From Mycolicibacterium mageritense (GTDB taxonomy: Bacteria > Actinomycetota > Actinomycetes > Mycobacteriales > Mycobacteriaceae), in contig NZ_AP022567.1 in NCBI RefSeq assembly GCF_010727475.1, forward strand, positions 6,634,001-6,698,000: DNA of 64,000 bases, read 5' to 3'. Under the pieces are notes generated by a model. The model made no database searches, was not told the DNA's origin, and saw nothing but the letters and a program-made list of their open reading frames with translations. Positions within the stretch are counted from its first letter, which is position 1; each line of letters opens with the position of its first letter. Shown here piece after piece: positions 43,288 to 51,745 of this stretch. The position numbers and the translations under genes are program-made.

Positions 43288-44229
43288 CTAGGCCGCCCCG
43301 AAGTAGTCGCCCGAAATCGATTCCGACGCAACGCCGTCCGGGCCGACCGGCACGTCTCCGACCAGCGTGATGCGGTGCAGCACGCGGTCCCCTTCAACGT
43401 GCTCGAAGTCCCGGGGCGCCAGGTGCAGGGCGGCCCGGTTGTCCCAGAACGCGACGCTGCCGGGCTCCCATTTGAACCGAACCGAGTACTCGGGCCGGGC
43501 GATCTCTTCGAACAACAGTTCCAGGACGTGCCGGCTTTCCCGCGGTGCCAGATTCACGATCTCGCGGGTGAAGGAGGGGTTGACGTACACCACCTTCTCA
43601 CCGGTTTCCGGATGCACCCGTACCACCGGGTGAATCGACGCGAGCGGATTCGACCGGACCAGATCGCCGATCTTCTCGGCGCTGCGTTCCGCTGAGACTG
43701 TCGCACCGAACCGGTGCTCGGCCCGCAGCTCGTCGATGAACTCGCGAACGGTTTCGGACAACCCGGCGTATACCGCTGCCACATTGGTGAATTGGGTGTC
43801 ACCGCCGTAGGCGGGCACCTGCTCGGCCCGCAGAATGGAATGCGAGGGTGGATTGATCAGGGGCGTGACGTCGGCATGCCAACCGGGACCGTTGGGGCTC
43901 AGACGCTTTCGATACTTGGTGCCGTAGCGATGGTCGTAAGCGGCCGGCGATACCGTGTGGATCTGCGGGAATCCCGCTGGGGCGGAGTCGCCCTCGTACG
44001 GATGCCCGGGTGTGACATCGCCGAACTGCGCGCCGAACGCGATCTGGGCTGCGTGGTCGAGCGACTGATCGCGGAAGAACAGCACTTTCCACTGGTGCAG
44101 GGCCGCGCGGATGCCGTCGATCTGCTCGACCGCCAGCGGGGCCGACAGGTCAGCCCCCTCGATGAGCGCACCGGTCCATCCGGACAGTGGCGTGATCTTC
44201 AGGCGGGTCTCGGTGTGCGTCGCGGTCAT
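43288..44229 (-). CDS. TauD/TfdA-family dioxygenase (first gene of the organosulfur operon)
   Basis: A 313-residue Fe(II)/2-oxoglutarate oxygenase with the triad GWHADVTPLI and NRAALHLAP and the arginine region HRITLVGD. It is clearly related to the second TauD homologue at the other end of the operon (shared PVVRVHPETGEK, RFKWEPGS-x-AFWDNRA). Two different dioxygenases flanking one importer suggest two substrate classes, for example sulfonates and alkyl sulfates. The ATG is at 44229. Confidence 0.88.
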   Translation of the reverse strand: MTATHTETRLKITPLSGWTGALIEGADLSAPLAVEQIDGIRAALHQWKVLFFRDQSLDHAAQIAFGAQFGDVTPGHPYEGDSAPAGFPQIHTVSPAAYDHRYGTKYRKRLSPNGPGWHADVTPLINPPSHSILRAEQVPAYGGDTQFTNVAAVYAGLSETVREFIDELRAEHRFGATVSAERSAEKIGDLVRSNPLASIHPVVRVHPETGEKVVYVNPSFTREIVNLAPRESRHVLELLFEEIARPEYSVRFKWEPGSVAFWDNRAALHLAPRDFEHVEGDRVLHRITLVGDVPVGPDGVASESISGDYFGAA

Positions 44230-44630
44230 GTCCAGACTTCCCTCGAAAGTGGCTGCAGGTATCGGCCATTGGACGCTAACCAGGATCGAGGTGCGGGTTA
44301 CCCGTTTGAATCGGCGTGACCGGAAGGGGCGGCGGCGCTGTCGGACCGACCAGCGACTCCCTCCCGGTCACAGTGATGTACGTCTTCGGACGTTGCCGGC
44401 GACCGACATCCGCCGGCGGCGAACCCGCCCGGGCCTGCACGGACTTCTGGGCCGCACTCCGGTACCGGGCGCCCGGCGCTGTTGCCGAACGCCACGGCGC
44501 GACGCGCCCAATCATCCACGGCAGCAACGTCTCCGACGAGGGGCCAGCTGTTTTGCTGGCGGGCCGCCAACGCGTACACACGCGTGTCGCGCAAGATCGG
44601 CCGCACCGCGTGGTGCAGAATGTGAGCCAT
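44230..44630. other. Intergenic region upstream of the organosulfur operon
   Basis: About 400 bases between the divergent TauD operon and a membrane protein gene. No frame is convincing. It must contain the operon promoter, but I could not identify a Cys-box or other defined operator by eye. Confidence 0.4.
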
Positions 44631-45296
44631 ATGAGCTCGCACAGGAGCGGTGTCGGATCCGCGACTCCGGTCGCCTTGCCACGGTCTTCGTCATCTCGAC
44701 CGCGTACCGGTGGTCGGCATCGCAAACCGCCACAACGACGTTGGCGTCCGTTGGGCTTGGGGCTGCTGGCCGCCGGCGCGGTCGGCGCAATGGTGGCCAC
44801 CGTCGTCGCGTTCTCGTCCTCACTTGCGGCAAAGCTCTCCGCCCGGCACTCGGCAGAAGCGGTGGGCGCCCGTAACCTGACCACCGCACCCACGCCCGCC
44901 GTGCGGCCGCAGCACCGCGCTCAGCCGGCGAGCGCGCCCGTGGCGGTGTCGCCGTACGCCGTCGACGAGGCAGGCTTCGTCGGCTCACCGGCCCGGTGCA
45001 CCGACACGCAGACCATCAGGGCGATCGGCCGCACCCGACTGTCGCTCGTGGTGATCTGCCTGGACCGCAGTGGCCGCTTCGAGTACCACGGTGTCCGATT
45101 GAGCGACAGGGCCGCCCTGACCGCGGGGGCACAGACCGTGCAGGGGCGACAGTTTCTCGCGCGGAACGCCAACGTGAGTTATGCGGTGTCTCCGCGTGAG
45201 CTGCTGGTCACCGCGGGGAGCACCATCATCAAGCAGGAACCCATGGTCGAGTTCCGGGAGATGCTGTCGACCCCGGTGGTCGTCGCACCCCGCTGA
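44631..45296 (+). CDS. Single-pass membrane protein, unknown function
   Basis: About 221 residues from the ATG at 44631: a basic Ser/Arg-rich cytoplasmic N-terminus, one transmembrane helix (LGLGLLAAGAVGAMVATVVAF, residues about 45-65), and an extracytoplasmic domain (VDEAGFVGSPARCTDTQTIRAIGRTRLSLVVICLDRSGRFEYHGVRL) with two cysteines. The domain pattern recurs in mycobacterial membrane proteins, but I do not know a function. The upstream extension lacks coding character. Confidence 0.6.
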   Translation: MSSHRSGVGSATPVALPRSSSSRPRTGGRHRKPPQRRWRPLGLGLLAAGAVGAMVATVVAFSSSLAAKLSARHSAEAVGARNLTTAPTPAVRPQHRAQPASAPVAVSPYAVDEAGFVGSPARCTDTQTIRAIGRTRLSLVVICLDRSGRFEYHGVRLSDRAALTAGAQTVQGRQFLARNANVSYAVSPRELLVTAGSTIIKQEPMVEFREMLSTPVVVAPR

Positions 45297-45302
45297 GCGT
45301 CA

Positions 45303-45833
45303 TCAGCGCGTCTCGATGCGGGTCTGCCCTTTCGTGTGCGCGATGATGCCGTGCTGGAACGTCGACTCCCAGCCGTCGGGAATGCTGCGCTCGTCGGTCG
45401 TCGGGTAGCCGAGCGGACCGTCGGGGCCACCGGACCGCTCCCAGCCCTCCCGGATGCGGCCCCACACCACGTGCGCTCCGGTGCGATGCGTCCAATAGAT
45501 GGCTCCGCCCGTGAACGTGCTGTACCGGCCCGAGCCGCCACGAGCCGACAACTCGTCGGACGTGGGCAGCCCGAGCGCGCTGGAGACACCACCGAACGCG
45601 AGGTACTTCTGCAGGATTTCGCCTTGCACCACGAACGGTCCCCCGGGCGTCGGAATCGTGGTGCTGTGCATGCTCACCGCGTCATCGAGGTTGGGCACGG
45701 TTACGCCTGCGTCGGCGACGACAGGAGCGTCAACACTCTGCCCGGGATTTGCCGGGCGCGCGCAACCCGTTACGCCCGACACCGTCACAGCTAATACCGC
45801 GACCAGCGTGACCGCGCTTCCGGTGGCCTGCAC
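45303..45833 (-). CDS. LGFP-repeat lipoprotein
   Basis: The GTG at 45833, with GGAGGGGA nine bases upstream, gives a 176-residue lipoprotein (signal ending VSGVTGC). It contains two or three LGFP repeats (LAFGGVSSALGLPTSDE, GWERSGGPDGPLGYPTTDERSI), the module thought to bind arabinogalactan or other wall polymers. It is probably anchored in the membrane with the repeats in the wall. It converges with the single-pass membrane protein gene. Confidence 0.8.
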   Translation of the reverse strand: MQATGSAVTLVAVLAVTVSGVTGCARPANPGQSVDAPVVADAGVTVPNLDDAVSMHSTTIPTPGGPFVVQGEILQKYLAFGGVSSALGLPTSDELSARGGSGRYSTFTGGAIYWTHRTGAHVVWGRIREGWERSGGPDGPLGYPTTDERSIPDGWESTFQHGIIAHTKGQTRIETR

Positions 45834-46260
45834 GGTGGTGTCTCCCCTCCATCGACAACCCCGACCCGCCGCATCCGAACGTTCCGATTCCGACACTGTC
45901 GGGGCGATCAGACCCCGCGTACTGATCGCCCCGACTCCCCCAAAATACTTCGACACGCAACGCCGGACTGTCAAGAGCAAACAGAATAATATGAGGTAAA
46001 GCCACCAGCACTGGACAATCGGCAACACCCGCCCCGCACTGTTCACACGGCCGGGAAACCGGGGATCCGTCGGCCCCGCAGCTCTGCTGCCGGATCCAAC
46101 GATGGCGCTCACGACCGCCGTCCGGTGCCGACCACCCGTCGCATCGACTGGAAAGACCGAATTTCGTGGCTAATACAGGACGTCGCCGCTGCCGGATGAA
46201 TCTGGAATTGCTGGCAAGAAATGCAAAATCCACTGGGCAGCACCCGCGTAGGTTTTCGGC
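45834..46260. other. Intergenic region, no gene recognised
   Basis: About 430 bases between the divergent LGFP lipoprotein and PLP decarboxylase genes. A frame continuing upstream of the lipoprotein contains a hydrophobic run but has atypical codon use and no ribosome-binding site, so I do not call it. 45940-46000 is AT-rich and may hold a promoter. Confidence 0.4.
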
Positions 46261-47652
46261 ATGCCCGCCTCACGTGTTGACCGAGCCGCAGCGCTGCATA
46301 CCGCGCTGAACCACGCCACGACCTTCCTCGGCAGTCTCGACGAACGACCGGTCGCAGCGCGGGTCGACGCCCCGTCGGTTCGCCAGCGTCTCGGCGAGTT
46401 CCTGCCCGAGCACGGCGACGACCCCGCCACGGTCATAGATGCGTTGGCAACTGGCGCCGAACCGGGCCTGGTCGCCAGCGCAGGCCCGCGGCACTTCGGT
46501 TTCGTCATCGGGGGTGCGCTGCCTGCCGCCCTGGCGGCGGACTGGTTGGTCTCGGCGTGGGATCAGTGCGCGGCCTTCCATTCGCTCTCGCCCGCGGCCG
46601 CCGCGATCGAGGACATCACGGCGGAGTGGATTCTCGACCTGTTGTCCTTGCCGTCCGATGCGTCCGTCGGCTTCGTCACCGGCGCGCAGGCGGCGAACAC
46701 CACGGGTCTTGCTGCGGCTCGCCACGCGGTGCTGGCCCGCGCGGGCTGGGACGTCGGCCGCGACGGGCTCATCGGAGCTCCCCGCATCCGAGTGTTGTGC
46801 GGCGAACAGGCCCACGTCACGATCCACACCGCGTTGCGTCTGCTGGGGCTGGGTGAGTCCACGGCCGTGCGCGTCGCCGCGGACGCGCAGGGCCGCATGA
46901 AGCCGCAGGCTCTGGCCGCCGAATTGGCGAGCGACGACTGCCCGACGATCGTCTGCGCGCAAGCGGGCAATGTGGCCACCGGTGCGTTCGACGACCTCGA
47001 CGCGATCGCCGACGTGTGCGCCGCGCACAGCGCGTGGCTGCACATCGACGGCGCGTTCGGCCTGTGGGCCGCCGCCGCTCCAGACCTCGCCTACCTCACC
47101 GCGGGCGCGGCGCGGGCCGACTCCTGGGCCGTCGACGCGCACAAGTGGCTCAATGTGCCCTACGACGGCGCGATGGCAATCGTCGCCGACCGGGACGCGC
47201 ACCTGGCCGCGACCGGGCTGGCGGGACCGTACCTGGTGGCCGATCCCGGACAGCGCGACAACACCAACTACGTGCCGGAGAGTTCGCGGCGCGCGAGGGC
47301 CGTCCCGATCTATGCCGCGCTGCGCTCGCTGGGCCGCACCGGCGTCGCCGACCTGGTGCGACGCAACTGCGGCCAGGCCCGGCGCATGGCACAGCTGCTC
47401 GCGGCCATCCCGGGCGCCCGAGTGCTGAACGACGTCGTGCTCAACCAGGTGCTGGTACGACTGCCCGGCGACGACGACGCCAACCGGACGGCGATCGCCG
47501 CGGTGCAGGCCGACGGCACCTGCTGGCTCGGCGGAACCACCTGGAACGGGCAGCACGTGCTGCGGGTGTCCTTCTCAAACTGGGCCACCACCGACGACGA
47601 CGTGGACCGCGCGGCCGCGGCCGTTGCGGCGGCCGTAAGCACGCCGTCATGA
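46261..47652 (+). CDS. PLP-dependent amino-acid decarboxylase-family protein
   Basis: A 463-residue fold-type I PLP enzyme of the group II decarboxylase family. The Schiff-base lysine is in WAVDAHKWLNVPYDGAM, the PLP-stacking region is CGEQAHVTIHTALRLLG, and the aspartate pairing with the PLP nitrogen is in WLHIDGAFGLWAA. The likely substrate is an aromatic or branched L-amino acid, which sequence does not resolve. The ATG at 46261 is the first start after the divergent promoter. A second family member lies at 50.3 kb. Confidence 0.8.
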   Translation: MPASRVDRAAALHTALNHATTFLGSLDERPVAARVDAPSVRQRLGEFLPEHGDDPATVIDALATGAEPGLVASAGPRHFGFVIGGALPAALAADWLVSAWDQCAAFHSLSPAAAAIEDITAEWILDLLSLPSDASVGFVTGAQAANTTGLAAARHAVLARAGWDVGRDGLIGAPRIRVLCGEQAHVTIHTALRLLGLGESTAVRVAADAQGRMKPQALAAELASDDCPTIVCAQAGNVATGAFDDLDAIADVCAAHSAWLHIDGAFGLWAAAAPDLAYLTAGAARADSWAVDAHKWLNVPYDGAMAIVADRDAHLAATGLAGPYLVADPGQRDNTNYVPESSRRARAVPIYAALRSLGRTGVADLVRRNCGQARRMAQLLAAIPGARVLNDVVLNQVLVRLPGDDDANRTAIAAVQADGTCWLGGTTWNGQHVLRVSFSNWATTDDDVDRAAAAVAAAVSTPS

Positions 47653-47747
47653 GGTGGCGGCCTGGCTCGTCGAGCCGCCGAATATCCTCGTAGCGGATTG
47701 GCTCACGGAGCACACGACACATGTCTTCAAAGGAGTGGACAAACCCC

Positions 47748-48641
47748 ATGGTGAACCAGCAGCAGGCCGACAAGATGACCGCGGGCAAGGGCTTCATCGC
47801 CGCGCTCGACCAGAGCGGCGGCTCGACCCCCAAGGCGCTGCGGCTCTACGGGGTCGAGGAGAGCGCCTACTCCTCCGAAGACGAGATGTTCGACCTGATT
47901 CATCAGATGCGCTCGCGCATCATCACCTCGCCCGCGTTCGGCGGCGACCGCGTGCTGGCCGCGATCCTGTTCGAGCAGACCATGGACCGCTCCATCGAAG
48001 GCAAGCCGTCTGCCACCTTCCTGTGGGAGGACAAGGGCGTGGTGCCATTGCTCAAGATCGACAAGGGCCTGGCAGAGGAGGCCGACGGCGTTCAGCTGAT
48101 GAAGCCCATGCCGACGCTCGACGAGCTCTTGGCCCGCGGAGTGAAGAACGGGATCTTCGGCACCAAGGAGCGTTCGGTGATCGGTGCCGCCAACCCCACC
48201 GGCATCGCTGCCGTGGTGGCGCAGCAGTTCGAGGTCGGCAAGCAGGTGCTGTCGCACGGGCTGATCCCGATCATCGAGCCCGAGGTCACGATCTCGATCA
48301 CCGACAAGGCCGAAGCCGAGGATCTGTTGCGTGACGAGCTCACCAAGAATCTCGACGCGCTGCCCGATGGCCAGCAGGTCATGCTCAAGCTCACCCTGCC
48401 GACCGTGGCCAACCACTACCGGTCGCTGGTCGATCACCCCAAGGTGATGCGCGTGGTCGCGCTGTCCGGTGGCTACTCGCGCGACGAGGCCAATGCGCTG
48501 CTGGCGCAGAACAGCGGCGTGATCGCCAGCTTCAGCCGCGCGCTGACAGAAGGCCTTTCGGCCCAGCAGTCCGACGAGGAGTTCAACGCCACGCTGGACA
48601 AGTCGATCCAGTCGATCTTCGACGCCTCAGTCGCCGGCTGA
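47748..48641 (+). CDS. fda: Class I fructose-bisphosphate aldolase
   Basis: The 297-residue enzyme matches the short bacterial class I (Fda) type: GKGFIAALDQSGGSTPKAL, LWEDKGVVPLLKIDKG, IIEPEVTIS, and the Schiff-base lysine in VMLKLTLPTV. It cleaves fructose-1,6-bisphosphate in glycolysis. I chose the ATG at 47748 because it gives the family's usual length and N-terminus; an ATG at 47721 is possible, but AAAGGAG lies between them. Confidence 0.92.
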   Translation: MVNQQQADKMTAGKGFIAALDQSGGSTPKALRLYGVEESAYSSEDEMFDLIHQMRSRIITSPAFGGDRVLAAILFEQTMDRSIEGKPSATFLWEDKGVVPLLKIDKGLAEEADGVQLMKPMPTLDELLARGVKNGIFGTKERSVIGAANPTGIAAVVAQQFEVGKQVLSHGLIPIIEPEVTISITDKAEAEDLLRDELTKNLDALPDGQQVMLKLTLPTVANHYRSLVDHPKVMRVVALSGGYSRDEANALLAQNSGVIASFSRALTEGLSAQQSDEEFNATLDKSIQSIFDASVAG

Positions 48642-48651
48642 CCGACAGCGC

Positions 48652-49566
48652 ATGGTTATCGCGATCGCCCGTCCCAAATTGGAGGGCAACATCGCCGTAG
48701 GCGATGACCGTCAGATCGGATTCGCCGAATTCGGCGATCCGCAGGGACGGGCAATCTTCTGGCTGCACGGCACCCCGGGTGCCCGCCGCCAGATCCCGAC
48801 CGAGGCCCGGCTCTACGCCGAACAGAACCACATCCGGCTGATCGGCGTGGACCGGCCCGGTATCGGCTCATCGACACCGCACCAGTACGAGTCGGTGCTG
48901 GCCTTCGCCGATGACCTGCGCACGATTGCCGACACCCTCGGCATCGACAAGATGGCCGTGATCGGTTTGTCGGGTGGCGGCCCTTACACGTTGGCGTGCG
49001 CGGCGGGCATGTCCGACCGCGTGGTGGCGGTCGGCGTGCTCGGCGGTGTCGCGCCGATGGTCGGCCCCGACGGCATCAGCAGCCCGCTCATGCAACTCGG
49101 CGCGGCAGTGGCACCGGTGCTGCAGGTGGCGGGCGCGCCGATCAGGCTGGCGGCCTCGAGCCTGATCCGCCTCATCCGGCCGGTGGCATCACCTGCGTTG
49201 GAGATCTATGCGCGGCTCTCCCCCGAAGGGGACCGGCGGATGCTCAGCAGGCCCGAGTTCAAGGCCATGTTCCTCGACGACCTGCTCAACGGCAGCCGCA
49301 AGCAACTGGCCGCACCCTTCTACGACATCGTGGTGTTCGAGCGGGACTGGGGTTTCCGGCTCGACGAGGTCAAGGTGCCCGTCCGGTGGTGGCACGGCGA
49401 CCACGACCACATCGTGCCGTTCGCGCACGGACAGCACGTGGTGTCGCGGCTGCCCGATGCGCAGCTCACCGAGCTGCCGTACGAGAGCCACCTCGGCGGG
49501 CTGGGCTGTGCGCAGGAGATCATGGGCACGATGATCGAGATCTGGGACAGCACCGAGAAATCCTGA
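48652..49566 (+). CDS. Alpha/beta hydrolase
   Basis: A 304-residue alpha/beta hydrolase with oxyanion motif WLHGTPGARR, nucleophile elbow GLSGGGPYTLA, acid in WHGDHDHIVP and histidine in ESHLGG. No signal peptide. It starts 10 bases after the aldolase stop and may be co-transcribed with it. Substrate unknown. Confidence 0.85.
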   Translation: MVIAIARPKLEGNIAVGDDRQIGFAEFGDPQGRAIFWLHGTPGARRQIPTEARLYAEQNHIRLIGVDRPGIGSSTPHQYESVLAFADDLRTIADTLGIDKMAVIGLSGGGPYTLACAAGMSDRVVAVGVLGGVAPMVGPDGISSPLMQLGAAVAPVLQVAGAPIRLAASSLIRLIRPVASPALEIYARLSPEGDRRMLSRPEFKAMFLDDLLNGSRKQLAAPFYDIVVFERDWGFRLDEVKVPVRWWHGDHDHIVPFAHGQHVVSRLPDAQLTELPYESHLGGLGCAQEIMGTMIEIWDSTEKS

Positions 49567-49574
49567 ACCGGTGC

Positions 49575-49605
49575 TTGACCTCAACCATTGTTGAGGGTCC
49601 AGGCT
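49575..49605 (+). promoter_or_regulatory. SoxR-box-like MerR-type promoter, possibly leaderless
   Basis: CCTCAAC-CATT-GTTGAGG (49579-49596) is a perfect 18-bp palindrome like the SoxR box. TTGACC (49575-49580) and CAGGCT (49600-49605) are spaced by 19 bases, the overlong spacer characteristic of MerR-family activated promoters. Transcription would begin about at the ATG at 49612. Confidence 0.65.
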
Positions 49606-49611
49606 GCAATC

Positions 49612-50259
49612 ATGACAGCCGAAATGACCCAGCTCCGCAGTGATCTCTGGCAAACCCGCACCGACACACCGTTTCCAGGGCTGACCACCCACGCCTACCT
49701 CTGGCAGGCCGACGGGCACAACAGCTTGTTCTACTGTCCGGCGAGCGACGCCGACTTCGACACCATCGCATCGCTCGGCGGGGTGCACGACCAATACCTG
49801 TCCCATCAGGACGAGGCGGGCCCGATGCTCGCCCGGATCGCCGAACGGTTCGGCAGCCGGTTACACGCCCCGGCCGCCGAGCAGGCCACCATCGGGGCAC
49901 ACGCCCGCATCGATGTACCGCTCGCGGACCGCCACCGTGACGTCAACGGCATCGAGGTGATCCCGACGCCGGGACACACGCCGGGCAGTACCAGCTACCT
50001 GGTCGACGGCGCCGACGGCAGGTACCTGTTCACGGGCGACACCATGTTCGTCGATCACGACGGGCATTGGTCGACATTCGTCATACCCGGTGTCGGCGAC
50101 GCCGCGGCGATCACCGAAAGTCTGCACCTGTTGGCGACTTTCGATCCCGATCTGGTGATCTCCAGCGCGTTCGGCAAGTCCGCCGTCACCGAACTTGGCG
50201 ACCGCCCGTGGCGGGACTGTGTCGCCGAGGCGCTCCGGACGGTTCCGGTTTCGCGGTGA
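49612..50259 (+). CDS. Metallo-beta-lactamase-fold hydrolase
   Basis: A 215-residue MBL-fold protein. The first metal motif is reduced to SHQDEAG (H65, D67, E68 instead of HxHxDH); the second site keeps TPGHTPGST (H122) and GDT (D143). The reduced first site suggests a mononuclear metal centre or an altered role. It follows a MerR/SoxR-type promoter with almost no leader, so it may respond to redox-active compounds or oxidative stress. Start ATG 49612. Confidence 0.82.
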   Translation: MTAEMTQLRSDLWQTRTDTPFPGLTTHAYLWQADGHNSLFYCPASDADFDTIASLGGVHDQYLSHQDEAGPMLARIAERFGSRLHAPAAEQATIGAHARIDVPLADRHRDVNGIEVIPTPGHTPGSTSYLVDGADGRYLFTGDTMFVDHDGHWSTFVIPGVGDAAAITESLHLLATFDPDLVISSAFGKSAVTELGDRPWRDCVAEALRTVPVSR

Positions 50260-50274
50260 GAGCGCCCGCTCGGC

Positions 50275-51618
50275 CTATTCTGTCCGGGCCAACACTTCGC
50301 GCACCAGCTCCAGGCTGGTATCGGGATGCAGGAATGCGAAGCGCCCCACGGTTTCCCCTTCCCACTTGGTGGGTGGGATGAACGCGATCTCCTCGTTGTG
50401 GAGAGCCTGCGCCCACGCGTCGTAGTCTTCGGGCTTCCAGCCCACCCGCCGGAACAGCACAACGCCGAGGTCGGGTTCCCGGATCAACTCGAGGTGTGGT
50501 TGCTTGTTGATCAGGGTCGCGGTCTGGCGGGCCAGCTCGGCCGCCACCTCGATGGCTTGCCGGTAGGCGTCGATACCGTTGACCGCCAAGGAAAACCAGA
50601 GCGGCAGCCCGCGCGCCCGGCGGGTCAGGTGATAGGCGTAATCCGTCGGATTCCATTCCCCGTCGGAGGTGTGGATGACGTCGAGGTACGAAGCGTCCTG
50701 GGTATGGGTGGCCCGCGCCAGCTGCGGCTCGCGATACAGCAGTGCGCAGCAGTCGAACGGCGTGAAAAGCCACTTGTGCGGATCGAGGATGAACGAGTCG
50801 GCCTGCTCGATGCCGTTGTACTTGGGGCGCAACGACGGCGCGAAGATGCCGGAACCGCCGTAGGCGCCGTCCACGTGAAACCACCAGCCGCGCTCGCGGG
50901 CCAGCGCGCCCACGCCCGCGAGGTCGTCGATGATGCCCGCATTGGTGGTGCCCGAAGTACACACCACCGCAGCGATGTTCGCGGTGTCCTCGGGAACTGC
51001 GGCGCGGACGGTGTCCGCGGTCAGGCGGTGGTCCGGGGTGTCGACCACCAGCGCGTCCATCTCGAGCAGGTTCAGCGTGTTCACGATCGAGGAGTGCGCG
51101 TCGGTTCCGACGACCACCCGAAGCCGGCCCGCGGCCCCGCGCTTCTTGGCGGTCTCCCGCGCGGTCGCCAGCGCCGAGAGGTTGCCCGCCGAACCACCGG
51201 ACACGAAACACCCACCGGCGGACGGGGGTAGGCCCGCTTCGTCCGCGATCAACCTCAGCACGGTGTTCTCGGCGGCGATTGCTCCCGAAGCCTCAAGCCA
51301 CGAGATGCCCTGGATGGAGGCGCACGACACCAGCATGTCGAACAGCAGGCTCGCCTTGGTGGGAGCGGCCGGGATGAAGCCGAGGAAGCGTGGGCTGTCC
51401 GCCGAGATCACGCTCGGCGCGATGACCGAGGTGTACACACCGAGCACCTCGTCGGGTGAGCGCGGCGTGTCTCGGATGAGGCCGTCCAGGCGCCCGTAGA
51501 GCTCGTCAACCGAGAGCACACCCTTGTCGAGGGGAACCGGGTTCATGCGTAATCGGTTCTCCGCGTAGGCCAGAACGCTGCGGACCATCTGCTCGGTGAT
51601 GTCATCGACCTCGTGCAT
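50275..51618 (-). CDS. PLP-dependent L-amino-acid decarboxylase family
   Basis: A 447-residue group II decarboxylase: TDAHSSIVNTLNLL, CTSGTTNAG, FHVDGAYGGSG and the PLP-lysine motif SFILDPHKWLFTPFDCCALLY. This is the aromatic amino-acid/tyrosine decarboxylase group by overall pattern, so it probably makes an amine. The ATG at 51618 has GAGGAGG ten bases upstream; the GTG six bases further is too close to it. It is convergent with the MBL-fold gene. Confidence 0.85.
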   Translation of the reverse strand: MHEVDDITEQMVRSVLAYAENRLRMNPVPLDKGVLSVDELYGRLDGLIRDTPRSPDEVLGVYTSVIAPSVISADSPRFLGFIPAAPTKASLLFDMLVSCASIQGISWLEASGAIAAENTVLRLIADEAGLPPSAGGCFVSGGSAGNLSALATARETAKKRGAAGRLRVVVGTDAHSSIVNTLNLLEMDALVVDTPDHRLTADTVRAAVPEDTANIAAVVCTSGTTNAGIIDDLAGVGALARERGWWFHVDGAYGGSGIFAPSLRPKYNGIEQADSFILDPHKWLFTPFDCCALLYREPQLARATHTQDASYLDVIHTSDGEWNPTDYAYHLTRRARGLPLWFSLAVNGIDAYRQAIEVAAELARQTATLINKQPHLELIREPDLGVVLFRRVGWKPEDYDAWAQALHNEEIAFIPPTKWEGETVGRFAFLHPDTSLELVREVLARTE

Positions 51619-51745
51619 GGCCACGGTGCCTCCTCAAGAGCCTGCCGGCTGTGGGGACGACGGGGCCCACAGCGAACCCATGGAGGAGTCTGTCAGTCCG
51701 GGCGCGTCCGCGGTGCGCTTTCGACGGGTACGTCCCGCCGGGCCG

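Noticed and set aside
45834..46112. N-terminal extension of the LGFP lipoprotein
   Set aside because: The GTG at 45833 has an excellent ribosome-binding site and places the lipobox signal at the N-terminus; the extension has poor codon bias.
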